DNA of 64,000 nucleotides, taken from positions 2,604,001-2,668,000 of the forward strand of contig CP129291.1 of the NCBI GenBank assembly GCA_030437565.1. The letters are read 5' to 3'. Below the pieces are notes generated by a model, which saw only the letters and a program-made list of their open reading frames with translations, did no database searches and was not told where the DNA came from. The DNA comes from Terrilactibacillus sp. S3-3 (GTDB taxonomy: Bacteria; Bacillota; Bacilli; Bacillales; Sporolactobacillaceae). Below are positions 1 to 13,162 of the stretch, piece by piece. Numbering within the stretch: the stretch's first letter is position 1; every line of letters begins with the position of its first letter. Made by a program: the position numbers and the translations under genes.

Positions 1-491
1 ATCATCACCGTATCGTACAATCCGCGGCGATGATTGAACCCGCCGCCGACCGTCACAGCATATTTTTCAAACATTCTGAGCCCCGGCGTCGTTTTTCTCG
101 TATCGCAGACTCTTGTTTTTGTGCCTTTTAAAGCCTCCACCGCTTGACTCGTCATCATCGTCGCGATTCCGCTCATTCTCTGCAGCAAGTTGAGCAGCAC
201 TCTTTCCGCGCTGAGAAGCGAGCGAACCGGTCCCTCCGCGGCTAAAATGTCTTCACCCGCTTCCACCCATTCACCTTCACCGACAAGAGGCCGAACGGAA
301 ATATCCGGATCAAATAAACGATAACCTTCGCTGACAACAGAAAGACCGGCCACGATGCCGGACGCCTTGGCCGTATAAATCCCTGACGTGCGATCTTCCG
401 GCTCAAAAATGGTTTCACTCGTCACGTCAATGTCGCCAATGTCTTCATTAAAAAAAGATTCCAGCGCTTTACGCAGTTTAATATTGTTCAA
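1..491 (-). CDS. nadC: Nicotinate-nucleotide pyrophosphorylase (NadC), 3' end cut by window edge
   Basis: Converts quinolinate and PRPP to nicotinate mononucleotide, the last step of de novo pyridine synthesis. Reading the minus strand from a TTG at 489-491 gives an open frame to the window edge, about 163 residues. It contains RMSGIATMMTSQ and the family signature DTRKTTPGLRMFEKYAV followed by GGGFNHRRGL. The TTG is preceded by GAGGTGA at a normal distance and overlaps the end of nadB by about 14 bases, so the two are translationally coupled. The N-terminal substrate-binding domain is complete; the rest of the barrel lies outside the window. No frameshift is seen in this part. Confidence 0.93.
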   Translation of the reverse strand, partial: MNNIKLRKALESFFNEDIGDIDVTSETIFEPEDRTSGIYTAKASGIVAGLSVVSEGYRLFDPDISVRPLVGEGEWVEAGEDILAAEGPVRSLLSAERVLLNLLQRMSGIATMMTSQAVEALKGTKTRVCDTRKTTPGLRMFEKYAVTVGGGFNHRRGLYDTVM

Positions 492-2030
492 CTTTGCTCA
501 CCTCACGAATGATGCTCTTTTGCCGCCAGATTTCTTCCTCGTTCGGATAATCGATCCGCATATGGCCGCCGCGGCTTTCTGTTCTATCCAGCGCCGATGT
601 AGCGATCAGCCAGGCCACCGTCAGCATGTCAAGACGTTCCGCCGCGGCTTTCGTTATATCCAAATTTGCGCAGTCGGCAAAATCAATCCCCCAGGATTCG
701 CACCACTTGATCACATGCTTCAGTGTCTTTTCACTTCGCCAAATACCCGCATATTTAAACATCATTTGCTGGATGTCGTGCTTTGCCGGCAGTTTGAGCA
801 CAGCCGGCTTCAATGACACGAACAAATCGGGAAACATCGGGAAATCATCTTCCACGATGATTTTTTCCGCCATCGCCTGCGCAAAAGTGATCGCTTCAAG
901 CAGCGAGTGGCTGGCGATCCGATTGGCGCCATGAACCCCTGTCCTGGCCGCTTCACCAATGGCATACAGCCCCGGCAGCGTCGTCTGACCTTCATGCGTC
1001 ACATCGATGCCGCCCATCAGGAAATGGGCGCCCGGTGACACGGGAATCCGCCCTTGATGAATGTCAACTCCCGCTTTTTCGCACAGATGGGCGATCGTCG
1101 GAAAATGCTCGGCAAAATGATCAATCATGGAAATATCCAAATAGCTGCTTGGCGAGCCCAGTCTGCTGCGCTTCATACAGCGTTCTGGCAACCACATCGC
1201 GCGGAGCAAGATCTTCAAGCGGATGCTTGCCGGCGAGAAGGTGCTGCCCGTCTTGATTAATCAGTTTGGCCCCTTCCCCGCGCACCGCTTCCGAAACGAG
1301 TCCGTATACTTTGCCATCTTTGATCAGAAGCGTCGGATGAAATTGGACAAACTCCATATCGGCCAGCGCCGCTCCGGCACGGTAAGCAATGGCCAGCCCG
1401 TCTCCGGTCACAGCCGGGTGAGCCGACGATGGTGCATAGAGATGCCCGCTTCCTCCCGTTGCGATCACCGTGTGCCTTGCCTTGTAGATAACAGGCTCGT
1501 CATCTTGATTTTTTGCCCATACGCCGAAGCAGCGGCCGCCATGGACAATCAGGTCAAATGCCTGTGTATGATCATGGATTGTGACATCTTGATTAAGTTT
1601 AGATTTTATGAATGTCGTCAGCACGCGTCCGGTCGCATCGCCGCCTGCATGTAAAACGCGTGAGGCGGAATGCCCGCCTTCTCTTGCCAGTTCAATTTGG
1701 CCGTTTTTATTACGATCAAACGGCATGCCCATATCGATAAGCTTCCGGACAACAGCCCTGCTTTCTTTAACGAGATAAGAGGTTTCGGCTTGGTTGTTGT
1801 GATAACGTCCCGCACGCAGCGCATCTTCCAAATGAATATGCCAGTCATCATTTTGATCGAAAGTCGCTGCAATGCCGCCCTGAGCCAGGAAAGAATTGCT
1901 GGCCTGCCATTCCATCTTTGTGATGATCATGACGCTTTTTTTTCACCGACAATTTGTACGCCGCATAAAGCGCAGCGAGCCCGCTGCCGATGATAACAAC
2001 ATCCGCTTCATAGCTCTTCATTCTTATCAC
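478..2030 (-). CDS. nadB: L-aspartate oxidase (NadB), split by two frameshifts
   Basis: FAD enzyme oxidising L-aspartate to iminoaspartate for quinolinate synthesis. The N-terminus has the dinucleotide-binding stretch ADVVIIGSGLAALYAAYKL, then the flavoprotein segments SFLAQGGIAA and GGDATGRVL. The arginine-rich RDVVARTLYEAQQ and the C-terminal helical domain follow. About 516 residues once repaired, normal for the family. One frameshift lies in an 8-base T run at about 1935-1942, where one base fewer restores the frame. A second lies at about 1150-1160, near ACTGGGCTC on the coding strand, also one extra base. The operon continues into nadC. nadA is not seen between them; it may lie beyond nadC, as in Bacillus subtilis. 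Confidence 0.92.
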
Positions 2031-2043
2031 CTTTATTTACATA

Positions 2044-2053
2044 TGTCTTGACA
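2044..2053. promoter_or_regulatory. Candidate NiaR-type operator between nadB and nadS
   Basis: TGTCTTGACA is a perfect inverted repeat (TGTC/GACA) in the 104-base gap between the divergent nadB and nadS. Bacillales NAD biosynthesis genes are repressed by NiaR (YrxA) from this position, and its sites contain TGT-ACA dyads. The match to a NiaR site is from memory and not scored. The TTGACA inside it could also be a -35 element for nadS. Confidence 0.4.
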
Positions 2054-2134
2054 CCTATATTGTCATATTATTAAACTTATAGCAAGTCCTAAATTTTGGC
2101 CAGAAAAAAACGGGATAAATTGGAGGAAGCCATC

Positions 2135-3307
2135 ATGATCTATGATTGATTATGCCGCGACAACACCGATGTCTTCACATGCGCTGAATACTTATGAGGA
2201 TGTTGCCAAAAACGTATTCGCCAATACGATGAGCCCGCACAATTACGGCACGCAGGCTTCGCAATTACTCAGCTTCTGCCGCAGCAAACTGGCAGTATTG
2301 CTTAACGCCGATCCAAACGGGCTGTATTTTACTTCCGGAGGATCAGAGAGCAACCATCTGGCGATCGAGGGATTAGCAAAAGCGCACTTATATAAAGGAA
2401 AACATTTGATTACGAGTTTAGGGGAACATTCTTCTATTCTTTCAACCTTTCAAAAACTTGAAGAAGAAGGATTTGAAGTCACTTATTTGCCGAGAACAGC
2501 GGACGGCCATGTGACACTCGCTCAAATTAAAACGGCCGTTCGTCCGGATACCATTCTTGTCTCTCTCGGCCATGTCAACAGTGAAATCGGAACCATCCAG
2601 AATGTCAAAGCTATCGGCGGCTTTCTCAAAGGAAAGAAATTTTTTTCATTTGTGATACCGTGCAATCTTTCGGCAAACTTGCGATCGATGTTCAAGCGAT
2701 GCATATCACCAGCCTGGCGATTTCAGCGCATAAGATTTATGGCCCCAAAGGAGTGGGCGTCTGCTATGTCAACCCTAAAGCGGCATACAAACCGCTTTTG
2801 CCCAATGTGTCGCATGAAAATGGATTCCGCCCCGGCACCATGAATCTGCCCGGCATTGCCAGTTTTATCACCGCCGCAATCGAAAGCAGCCAAAACAGTG
2901 AAAAAGAAAGACAGCGCGTCCGGAACCTCAGAGAATCTTTTGTTGCGGGTTTGCACAAGCAGCATGTCCCATTTATTATCGAAGCTTCTAAAAGTGATCA
3001 GCTGCCGCATATCCTCGCACTCAGAATCAAGGGTGTCGAAGGCCAGCAAATCATGCTTGCCGCTAATCGCCGCGGTTTGGCGATTGCAACCGGAACCGCC
3101 TGCGGGACCGGGGCGCATCATCCCTCGCCGACGCTGCTGGCCATGGGCCGGACGGAAAGTGAATCAAGGGAGCTCATCCGTCTTTCTTTTGGTGAAACGA
3201 CAACTGAATCAGAGATGAAAGAAGCCGCCCGACTTTTTTTTCTCAAGCTGCGGGCGAAGTGCTCGCTGCTGCGAAAATATGAGTCGATTTTTCAGAATAT
3301 GCATTAA
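2135..3307 (+). CDS. nadS: Cysteine desulfurase NifS/NadS-like, split by two frameshifts
   Basis: PLP-dependent class V aminotransferase that supplies sulfur for a Fe-S cluster; next to nadB the likely client is quinolinate synthase. It shows the start DYAATTP, TSGGSESNHLAIEG, GHVNSEIGTIQ, CDTVQSFGKLAID in the repaired frame, and the PLP lysine in SAHKIYGPKGVG. The C-terminal loop with TACGTGAHHPSP carries the catalytic cysteine. I place the start at ATG 2135, six bases after TGGAGGAA; one extra base near 2145 then shifts the frame (repaired start MIYVDYAATTP). ATG 2142 is the alternative. A second shift lies in the T run at about 2640-2647. About 390 residues. No niaR gene follows it, unlike in B. 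subtilis. Confidence 0.88.
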
Positions 3308-3312
3308 AAAAC

Positions 3313-3359
3313 AGCCGAGGGTTTAAGAAATCCTGATTGGATAGTTTAAACCCTCGGCT
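3313..3359. terminator. Bidirectional terminator between nadS and the WxL operon
   Basis: AGCCGAGGGTTTAA and TTTAAACCCTCGGCT form a 14-bp stem around an 18-base loop. On the minus strand it is followed by a T-rich tract (3305-3312), fitting termination of the WxL operon; on the plus strand it follows nadS directly. Confidence 0.8.
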
Positions 3360-3435
3360 ATGCCCCCTTTTATCCGTTCCTTTGCTCGCTTCTTCAGACA
3401 GACCTGACTTCTGCACGATCCGTATATGACTATTA

Positions 3436-4755
3436 TTAAGGTGCATCGCTTAATGTCCATGTTAAATCACTGCTGTATGTTCCGGCATAAGCGTCACCTG
3501 GTGAGACTTGCAGCAGCGGGCCGCTGTCTTTTCCCCATGTGATCGTTTTTTTTCGCCTTGATCACTGGCTTCGGTCGTTCCACTAACCACTTTTTGACTT
3601 GCACCGTCTGTTAAATGAGCGGTTATTTGAGACGAATCATTCGGATCGCCCATAAACGGATAATGTTCCGGACTGCAATGTTTTGCCGTCCCCATTTGTC
3701 AGCGGCGTCGCACTCACCCACAGCGACCATTTTCCATCTGGCTGCCCACGCAAGTCTTGAATGCTTATCGAGAGGTCGGCGGTACTGTTTCTTTGAATAT
3801 GCTGCACAGCTGAAGAAATGACCGTATTGGCAAAAGTAATAGTGTCCGGCACACTGGCAAATGACAAATCTCCCGGCACCGTCCTCACCGTGACGGTGCG
3901 ATCGGCGCTGATTCCGTAGCTGTCCACCGCGTGATAAGTCAGCTGATAATCGCCCGCCAGCCACAAATTGTCACCGCTGTTCATTTCGTCTTTCGTTACG
4001 GTCACGGTTGCGTCAGGTATGATTTCACCGGTCTCTTCATCGGTCACTTTAACATCGCTTAAAGGTTCAAATGGCTGGCCGTCGTTGCCGACCGGAATCG
4101 TGATCAGACCGTTTTCGTCCTCGCTCGGATCTTTCAGGTGAATCCCGAGTGTCCGGTACCAGGTTGGCAGCACGACGGAAGAGGATGCGCCCAAAACCGA
4201 ACTGGTAAACGTCAATTTTTTGTCAGGATTGGGCGGCAGTTTTTCAACCCCCATTTGCCCCAAATACAGTGTCAATGTATGTGACACATTGATCGTTCCC
4301 AGGAGATTCAATAAGCCGATAAAATCATAGCTGACGGGAAAAGAAATATCACCCGAACTCTGATCCAATTGTATATCGCCGCTGTCCACCGTTTTTGTTC
4401 CGTATCCGGTAATCAGGCCCAGCAGGCTGATATTCGGATATTGATAGGACGCCGTGATATGATTTTTAAATGTTGTTTGGTCACTCATTAAATAACGCAA
4501 TTCTTCAGGAAGCGTGAAATGAATCCTATACGTTTTATTGGAAATATCAAGTATATTGGCGACGTTTGCTGTTCCACTCCAATTAAGCGTCACCGTCCCG
4601 CCGCTAAAATCATTCGGCTGATGCGTCACTGAAAGCGGATCCATATCGACGGGCGGCGGCGAGTCGGCAAAAACACTCCGCGCGTTCACAGAAAAAACGA
4701 CAGCCGATATTAAAAGGAGCAGTAAAGGAATTATGATGATCTCTTTTTTAATCAT
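3436..4755 (-). CDS. WxL-domain secreted surface protein, two frameshifts
   Basis: Secreted protein expected to attach non-covalently to peptidoglycan through a C-terminal WxL domain. It has a signal peptide (lysines, then IIIIPLLLLLISAVVFSV, cleavage near FADSPP), a long beta-rich extracellular region of about 250 residues with an Ig-like part (DVKVTDEETGEIIPDATVTV), and the WxL domain. The domain holds GKWSLWVSATPLTN and ends YSSDLTWTLSDAP, the distal W-x-L motif, right before the TAA at 3436. About 440 residues. Frameshifts lie in an 8-base T run at about 3545 and at about 3640-3690. It starts 15 bases after the DUF916 gene, so the two are cotranscribed. The ligand is unknown. Confidence 0.85.
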
Positions 4756-4770
4756 CCTTTGTCACTGCCT

Positions 4771-5785
4771 TCACTTTCTGTTTCTTTGTCTTTTTCCAAG
4801 CCAATAAAAAACGGCGGCAACCAGTAAAATCAGGAAAGCTCCTCCAATCCAGCCATAATTAAATTTTGAAGCCTCCGTTTTCTCTGTACTTTGATTGACG
4901 ACGGCCGCTTCCCCGCTTTTAATGACGAACGCCCTGTCCGCCGACCAGTGCTTGCCACCGGCTTTGGCCAAAATTTTCATCCGGTATGTCCCCGGCTGCA
5001 TTTCTGCCGCTTTCCAAACGACAGGCATATCAAAATTGGAATTCGGCGCCATCCGCATGTTTTTCTTTTGATCGGTTTGCAGAACTTTTCCCGAGCTGTC
5101 CATAATTTGCGTTTTAACAGATAAGCCGCTGACAATCACGGCCGCGCTGTTTGGATATTGACCGTCACAACCTTGTTGTTGTTAAAGACATGCGCTTTAA
5201 TCGTTTTAAAATGAAGAACAGGCTGAACGGCTTGTCCTTCATTTAATTCCAGTCCGATCACATAAGCGTATTGATTTTGAATCTGAATGGTCGAACGACT
5301 TGTCCTTTTTTCGGACGGATCGGCTTTTTTTTTTTTGAAAGTGGATGCCGCCCAGAATCACACCGTCCAGCTTCTTTTTCGGCATCACGATATGAATATT
5401 CAGCATCTTTGACTCATGGGCCTTCAACATGATGGATTTGGCGGTTTTTGCGACAGACGAGAGCGGAACCCTCATGCTCTTGTCAGGCTTGGCTTTTTGA
5501 TCCGTATAATTGATGTCGCCGTAAATCGTCGTCGACGCGTTCGTGATCGATGGAATAACCGTTATTTTTTTATTCGAAAGATTATCGACCCGCACTTGAA
5601 TCACTTGTTTTTGCTGCGGCTTCATCTTTAAATCAAAATAGGTTTGACGCTTATCCAATTGATTGTTTGGAATCAATGCTCTAACAGAAAAAGCCGTTTG
5701 GTCGGCATAAGAAGCATTCGTCGGTGCCCAAAAAAAAAACTAAGAAGCAACCGACTATTATCAAAATCGACTTGATTTTATTCAT
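4771..5785 (-). CDS. DUF916/DUF3324 membrane-anchored WxL-interacting protein, frameshifted
   Basis: Companion of WxL proteins. DUF916 is described as peptidoglycan binding and DUF3324 as host or partner binding. After a signal peptide beginning MNKIKSILIIVGCFLVFF, the DUF916 part runs through TYFDLKMKPQQKQVIQVRV and GVILGGIHF. DUF3324 follows with YVIGLELNEGQAVQP and MQPGTYRMKILAKA. One C-terminal membrane helix (YGWIGGAFLILLVAAVFYWL) ends in a basic tail. About 337 residues. Frameshifts: an A-run at about 5731-5739, a T-run at about 5320-5333, and near 5145-5155. Start ATG is at 5785. It sits between two WxL genes, the usual cluster composition. Confidence 0.85.
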
Positions 5786-5841
5786 GAGCGATCTCCCCGC
5801 CATCCCTATGATCATGCCATTAAACTTTTTTGTACTTTAAG

Positions 5842-6193
5842 AAAGTATAAGTGCAACTAAGGCTCTGCCCGCGCCTGCGGCTTGCCAATCGCCAAGTTTT
5901 CTTTATACTTTAAAAAGATTTAAAACCTGCGGAATAAAGTATAAGTGCAACTAAGGCTCTGCACGCGCCTACGGCTTGCCAATCGCCAAGTTTTCTTTAT
6001 ACTTTAAAAAAAATTTAAAACCTGCGGAATAAAGTATAAGTGCAACTAAGGCTCTGCCCGGCGCCTGCGGCTTGCCAATCGCCAAGTTTTCTTTATACTT
6101 TAAAAAAAATTTAAAACCTGCGGAATAAAGTATAAGTGCAACTAAGGCTCTGTCTGCGCCTACTACGGCTTGCCAATCGCCAAGTTTTCTTTA
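5842..6193. repeat. Four tandem copies of a ~95-bp palindromic element
   Basis: Copies begin at 5842, 5936, 6031 and 6127 (periods 94, 95 and 96). Each begins AAAGTATAAGTGCAACTAAG and contains GGCTTGCCAATCGCCAAG. Copies 1-3 close with CTTTATACTTT, so AAAGTATAA and TTATACTTT can pair across about 55 bases. An AT-rich spacer ending CCTGCGGAAT separates them. The fourth copy is truncated and abuts the stop of the WxL gene. Copies differ by a few substitutions (GCCCGCG, GCACGCG, GTCTGCG). They lie inside the WxL operon. Confidence 0.93.
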
Positions 6194-6200
6194 AAACGAA

Positions 6201-6819
6201 CTATTGCAGCGGCGTATCATTCAGCGTCCAAGTAATGGTCGCCGTGTAAGCTTGTCCGCTGTATGCCTCGCCTGGATTGATTTTCAAGTGAATGTTGCTG
6301 TCGGCCCAGTTGATATCCCACGTGCCCATCCCTTGGTGGTTATCGGCCTTGGCTCCGACAATTTCTGCCGGCACAGGATTGCCGTTGATATCAAAAGTAT
6401 CTGCTGTAATAGACTCGGCAACATCCGGCGCAGTCGCTACACTTCCATTGCCGTTAATATTTTGTGTTTGATCAATAATAATATTACCGCCATCAAGCAT
6501 TTTTCCCGACGCGGTGTGAAGCTTATCCGCTTGAACGGTCACTTCCCAGCCGGCGCCGGTTCCCCGGTTATCCGTCACGGTCAATGTATGGTTCGTTCCG
6601 GAATTTAGCGTGTAGTCTTGAATCTGCGAAGAAAGCGTTTGTGTGCCAAAGTCAGGCATCCGGCACATTATTTAGAATCGGCGCGTCATTTCCAGCTTGA
6701 AATGTCACATTGGCTTCCGTATTCGATGATTGCGATCCGTCAGCAAAAGCGCTGTGACCAATCCCAAACATTAATCCTGCCGACAATACACCCATAAAGA
6801 TAACTTTTGCGAAGTTCAT
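6201..6819 (-). CDS. Small WxL-domain secreted protein, one frameshift
   Basis: About 205 residues: essentially a signal peptide plus one WxL domain. The signal peptide runs from MNFAKVIFMGVLSAGLMFG to an AFA-DG cleavage site. The mature part has GAGWEVTVQADKL as the proximal motif and ends ATITWTLNDTPLQ, the distal WxL motif. Start ATG 6819 follows AAAGGGGGA at eight bases. One frameshift lies at about 6655-6665, just after the segment APILNNVP. It is the first gene of the minus-strand cluster. The repeats at 5842-6193 separate it from the DUF916 gene. Confidence 0.88.
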
Positions 6820-6871
6820 TTTTAAATCCCCCTTTGCTGCATAAAAACTTGAATTCTAGTAATCAAATATA

Positions 6872-6885
6872 TTAAAGCGCTTTCA
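6872..6885. promoter_or_regulatory. cre-like site upstream of the WxL cluster
   Basis: TGAAAGCGCTTTAA on the minus strand matches the CcpA consensus TGWAANCGNTNWCA at all but one fixed position. It lies 53 bases upstream of the first WxL gene, which suggests carbon catabolite control. No binding data. Confidence 0.5.
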
Positions 6886-7232
6886 AATGAGTTTAAAGAA
6901 AGAAACCTGACACAAAGTATGCTGTGTATAGGCCGATCGCGCTACCCTCCGCCTGCCCTGGCACTTAGGTGTCAAAGGACATGCTTCACTCACCCTATAT
7001 AAAAATTTTAGCAAATTGTAAAGAAACTATAAATATTGATCCGAAATCAAATATGTCAATTCTTTTACAATTCAGTTACTGTTGTTTATCGCTGTTTCAT
7101 GATGATATGAACCGCAAAAATTAGAGCCAGTGGACACTGTACGACGTAAAAGCACGCCGCTTACCCCTTCCAGCATTAAATGACTGAATCCGGACTGTTT
7201 TCTGCTTGACTGACGCTAGTCAATGAGGCGGC
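6886..7232. other. Non-coding stretch between WxL cluster and suf operon
   Basis: No convincing gene. It holds the upstream region of the WxL operon and, near 7205-7222, a short dyad (TTGACT/AGTCAA). Confidence 0.5.
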
Positions 7233-7260
7233 AAAAAAGCAGGCACCTAGGTACCTGCTT
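7233..7260 (-). terminator. Terminator of the suf operon
   Basis: On the minus strand AAGCAGGTACC pairs with GGTGCCTGCTT (one mismatch, 2-base loop), followed by a T tract at 7233-7238. It lies about 35 bases after sufB. Confidence 0.85.
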
Positions 7261-7295
7261 TGAAGATGGCAATAGCCTATATATGTTTTTTCTTG

Positions 7296-8693
7296 TTATC
7301 CGATTGAACCTTCCATATTGTATTTGATCAGTCGGTTCATCTCGACCGCGTATTCCATCGGCAGCTCTTTCGTAAATGGCTCGATGAAGCCCATGACGAT
7401 CATTTCCGTTGCCTCCTGCTCCGTCAAACCGCGGCTCATCAGATAGAAAAGCTGTTCTTCAGAGACTTTCGATACTTTCGCTTCATGTTCGAGCGAAATG
7501 TCCTTATTCAGGACTTCATTGCTAGGCACCGTATCCGAAGTCGATTTATCATCCATGATCAGTGTGTCGCATTCGACATGCGCCCGCGAATTTTTCGCAT
7601 TCTTGCCAAAGTGCACCATGCCGCGATAAGTCGCGTTCCCGCCGTTTTTAGAAATTGACTTCGACACGATCGTCGATGACGTATTCGGTGCTTGATGAAT
7701 CATTTTCGCCCCTGAATCCTGATTCTGCCCTTTGCCGCCGATCGCAATCGTCAGTGTGTTGCCGCGCGCGCCCTCCCCTTTAAGCACGCAGCACGGATAC
7801 TTCATCGTCACGCACGAGCCGATATTGCCGTCGACCCATTCCATCGTTCCTCCTGCTTCGACGATCGCCCGCTGTGTGACGAGATTATAAACATTATTCG
7901 CCCAGTTCTGGATGGTCGTATAACGGCAGTAGGCATTCTTATGGACGTAAATTTCAACTACACCGTTATGCAGCGAACTGTTTGAATAGACCGGTGCCGT
8001 GCAGCCCTCGACGTAGTGTACGGAAGCCCCTTCATCGACAATGATCAGCGTCCGTTCAAACTGACCCATCCGTTCCGAGTTAATTCGGAAATAAGCCTGA
8101 AGCGGCGTTTTGCAGACAACCCCTTTTGGAATATAAACAAAGGATCCGCCCGACCAGCAAGCGGCGTTAAGTGCCGAAAATTTATTGTCGGCATAGGAAA
8201 TAACTTTACCGAAATATTTGCGCAGCAAATCCTCATGTTCCTGAACGGCAGAATCGGTATCAATAAAGATGACGCCTTCTTTTTCCAATTCAGCTTTCAT
8301 GTTGTGATAGACAACTTCCGATTCGTATTGGGCGGAAACACCGGCCAGATATTTACGTTCGGCTTCCGGAATCCCCAGTTTATCAAACGTGTTCTTGATT
8401 TCATCCGGCACATCGTTCCATGAACGACCCTGGTTTTCCACAGGTTTAATATAATAAACCAGATCATCGAAATTGATCTTGCTCAAGTCGGCTCCCCATG
8501 TAGGCATCGGCCGTTTATAAAAATGGTTCAATCCTTTAAGGCGATAATTCAGCATCCATTCAGGTTCATTTTTTTGTCTCGAGATTTCTCTTACAATATC
8601 TTCGGTCAAGCCTCGTTTTGTGCGAAAGACCGACACATCTCTTTCACTGAAACCATACTTGTATTCATCAAGTTCAGGCAATTGTTGAGCCAT
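7296..8693 (-). CDS. sufB: Fe-S cluster scaffold subunit SufB
   Basis: Core scaffold of the SufBC2D complex on which sulfur and iron are assembled. One intact frame of 465 residues, the usual length. It begins [19 protein letters not shown] and contains the beta-helix core typical of SufB, with [17 protein letters not shown] and [14 protein letters not shown]. The C-terminal helical region ends [20 protein letters not shown]. It is the last gene of sufCDSUB and is followed by a terminator. This is one of the few large genes in the window without a frameshift. Confidence 0.97.
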   Translation of the reverse strand: MAQQLPELDEYKYGFSERDVSVFRTKRGLTEDIVREISRQKNEPEWMLNYRLKGLNHFYKRPMPTWGADLSKINFDDLVYYIKPVENQGRSWNDVPDEIKNTFDKLGIPEAERKYLAGVSAQYESEVVYHNMKAELEKEGVIFIDTDSAVQEHEDLLRKYFGKVISYADNKFSALNAACWSGGSFVYIPKGVVCKTPLQAYFRINSERMGQFERTLIIVDEGASVHYVEGCTAPVYSNSSLHNGVVEIYVHKNAYCRYTTIQNWANNVYNLVTQRAIVEAGGTMEWVDGNIGSCVTMKYPCCVLKGEGARGNTLTIAIGGKGQNQDSGAKMIHQAPNTSSTIVSKSISKNGGNATYRGMVHFGKNAKNSRAHVECDTLIMDDKSTSDTVPSNEVLNKDISLEHEAKVSKVSEEQLFYLMSRGLTEQEATEMIVMGFIEPFTKELPMEYAVEMNRLIKYNMEGSIG

Positions 8694-8753
8694 GAATCAA
8701 CCGCCTCCTTAAAAAAATTATTTTTATTCTATCCATTATTTATCAATTAATAA

Positions 8754-11736
<2,983 letters not shown>

Positions 11737-11790
11737 AAAATCCCTCCTACCTCATTAAATTCCGCCGTCTTCATCTGCCGAGCACCGAAA

Positions 11791-12574
11791 TCAGGCTTCC
11801 ACCGTCTCATCATCTTGAATGCCCAGTTCTTCTTTCAAGCCGTCATAGCCTTCTTCTTCAAGCTTGAGAGCCAGTTCCGGTCCGCCGGATTTGACAATGT
11901 GCCCGTTCATCATGACATGCACCTTATCCGGTTTAATGTAGTTCAGCAAGCGTTGGTAGTGGGTAATGATCAGGCAGCCGAAATTAGGAGAACGCATGGC
12001 ATTGACGCCCTTTGCCACCCATTTCAATGCATCGATATCAAGACCGGAGTCGATTTCATCCAAAATGGCGAATTTTGGTTCAAGCATCATTAATTGAAGA
12101 ATCTCATTGCGCTTCTTTTCGCCGCCTGAAAACCCTTCATTTAAATAGCGCTCTGCAAACAAACGAGTCCATTCCAAGCAGTTCCATCCGTTTATCCAAC
12201 TTTTTAATAAACTTCATCAAAGGGATTTCATTTCCCTCGCCGCGGCGACCATTGATCGCCGTCCGCAAAAAATCGGCATTCGTGACGCCGCTGACTTCGC
12301 TGGGGTACTGCATAGCGAGAAACAGTCCCGCGCGCGCCCTTTCATCCACTTCCATATCAAACAGATTGGCACCGTCAAGGGTCGCGGTTCCCTTTGTTAC
12401 TTCATATTTAGGGTGGCCCATCAGCGCTGAAGCCAATGTCGATTTACCGGTCCCATTAGGCCCCATCAGCGCATGTATTTCTCCGCCTTTTATATCAAGA
12501 TTAAACCCCTTCACGATATGCTTGCCTTCAATAGAAACGTGAAGATCCTCGATCTTTAATTCCGGTGCAGCCAT
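11791..12574 (-). CDS. sufC: Suf ATPase SufC, one frameshift
   Basis: ABC-type ATPase that drives SufBC2D. Walker A is [18 protein letters not shown], the Q-loop is [12 protein letters not shown], the signature is [15 protein letters not shown], and Walker B is [16 protein letters not shown], followed by the switch histidine in IITHYQRLL. About 260 residues. A single frameshift lies at about 12160-12175 in LGMDSSFAERYL. It is the first gene of sufCDSUB; ATG 12574 follows GGAGGTAAT. Confidence 0.96.
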
Positions 12575-12628
12575 AAATGATTACCTCCAATATATGCGTA
12601 TGTTCTATGCACGGCTTCCATAAGGGAA

Positions 12629-12657
12629 GATAATTCTCAATCTATTATCATTATTAT
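12629..12657. promoter_or_regulatory. AT-rich dyad upstream of sufC (possible Fur-like site)
   Basis: GATAAT and ATTATC arms, with repeated ATTAT and TGATAAT elements, lie 55-83 bases upstream of sufC. This resembles Fur or Zur half-sites, but the spacing is two bases longer than the 19-bp Fur consensus. Suggestive only. Confidence 0.25.
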
Positions 12658-12659
12658 AT

Positions 12660-13162
12660 TAAATCATTTAAATTCATATCAACCAATGTCCACCGGTTTT
12701 TCCACCCAATAAAGCCGCAAAAGCCGAGAATAGGCTGATCTTTTAATTATGATTATACTCCATATTTTATTTAAATAAAAAACGAATATCGCCCCCCTCC
12801 GCTTTGCCTTTCTCATTACACCTCTCTCTCGTTCTTCCAGCTTGGCCCATGGCCGGCTTTTCCTATTCTTAATCTAAACCGAGGCGCTTTATTTATTCAT
12901 CTTTGCTTCACTTTTCCTAAAGCTTATTAAAAAAAAAACGATCAGTCAATGAATTCGGTTTTATCCGAGATCGTCCGTTTTTATTGCCCTATATAAAAAA
13001 AAAACCACCTCCGGCCGCATGCCAAAAAGTGGATTCTGGAATAATTGATTATTATTTTCAGCCGATAATTATCAACGACTGATAACTTGCCTCGCAGCCT
13101 GCCGGTAGATCGCATCTTGTGATGATCTCACCCGAGAGCGACTGATTGAAACCCTCTTCTCT
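12660..13162. other. Non-coding stretch between metX and sufC
   Basis: No gene recognised. Several A/T runs of 9-10 occur. A dyad ACGATC/GATCGT (12932-12974) precedes a T run on the plus strand. CCAC/GTGG arms at 13004-13032 precede a T run on the minus strand and may terminate metX. Confidence 0.4.

Noticed and set aside
5842-6193. CRISPR array
   Set aside because: Units are tandem with no unique spacers, and period and palindromic ends do not fit CRISPR. No cas genes are present.
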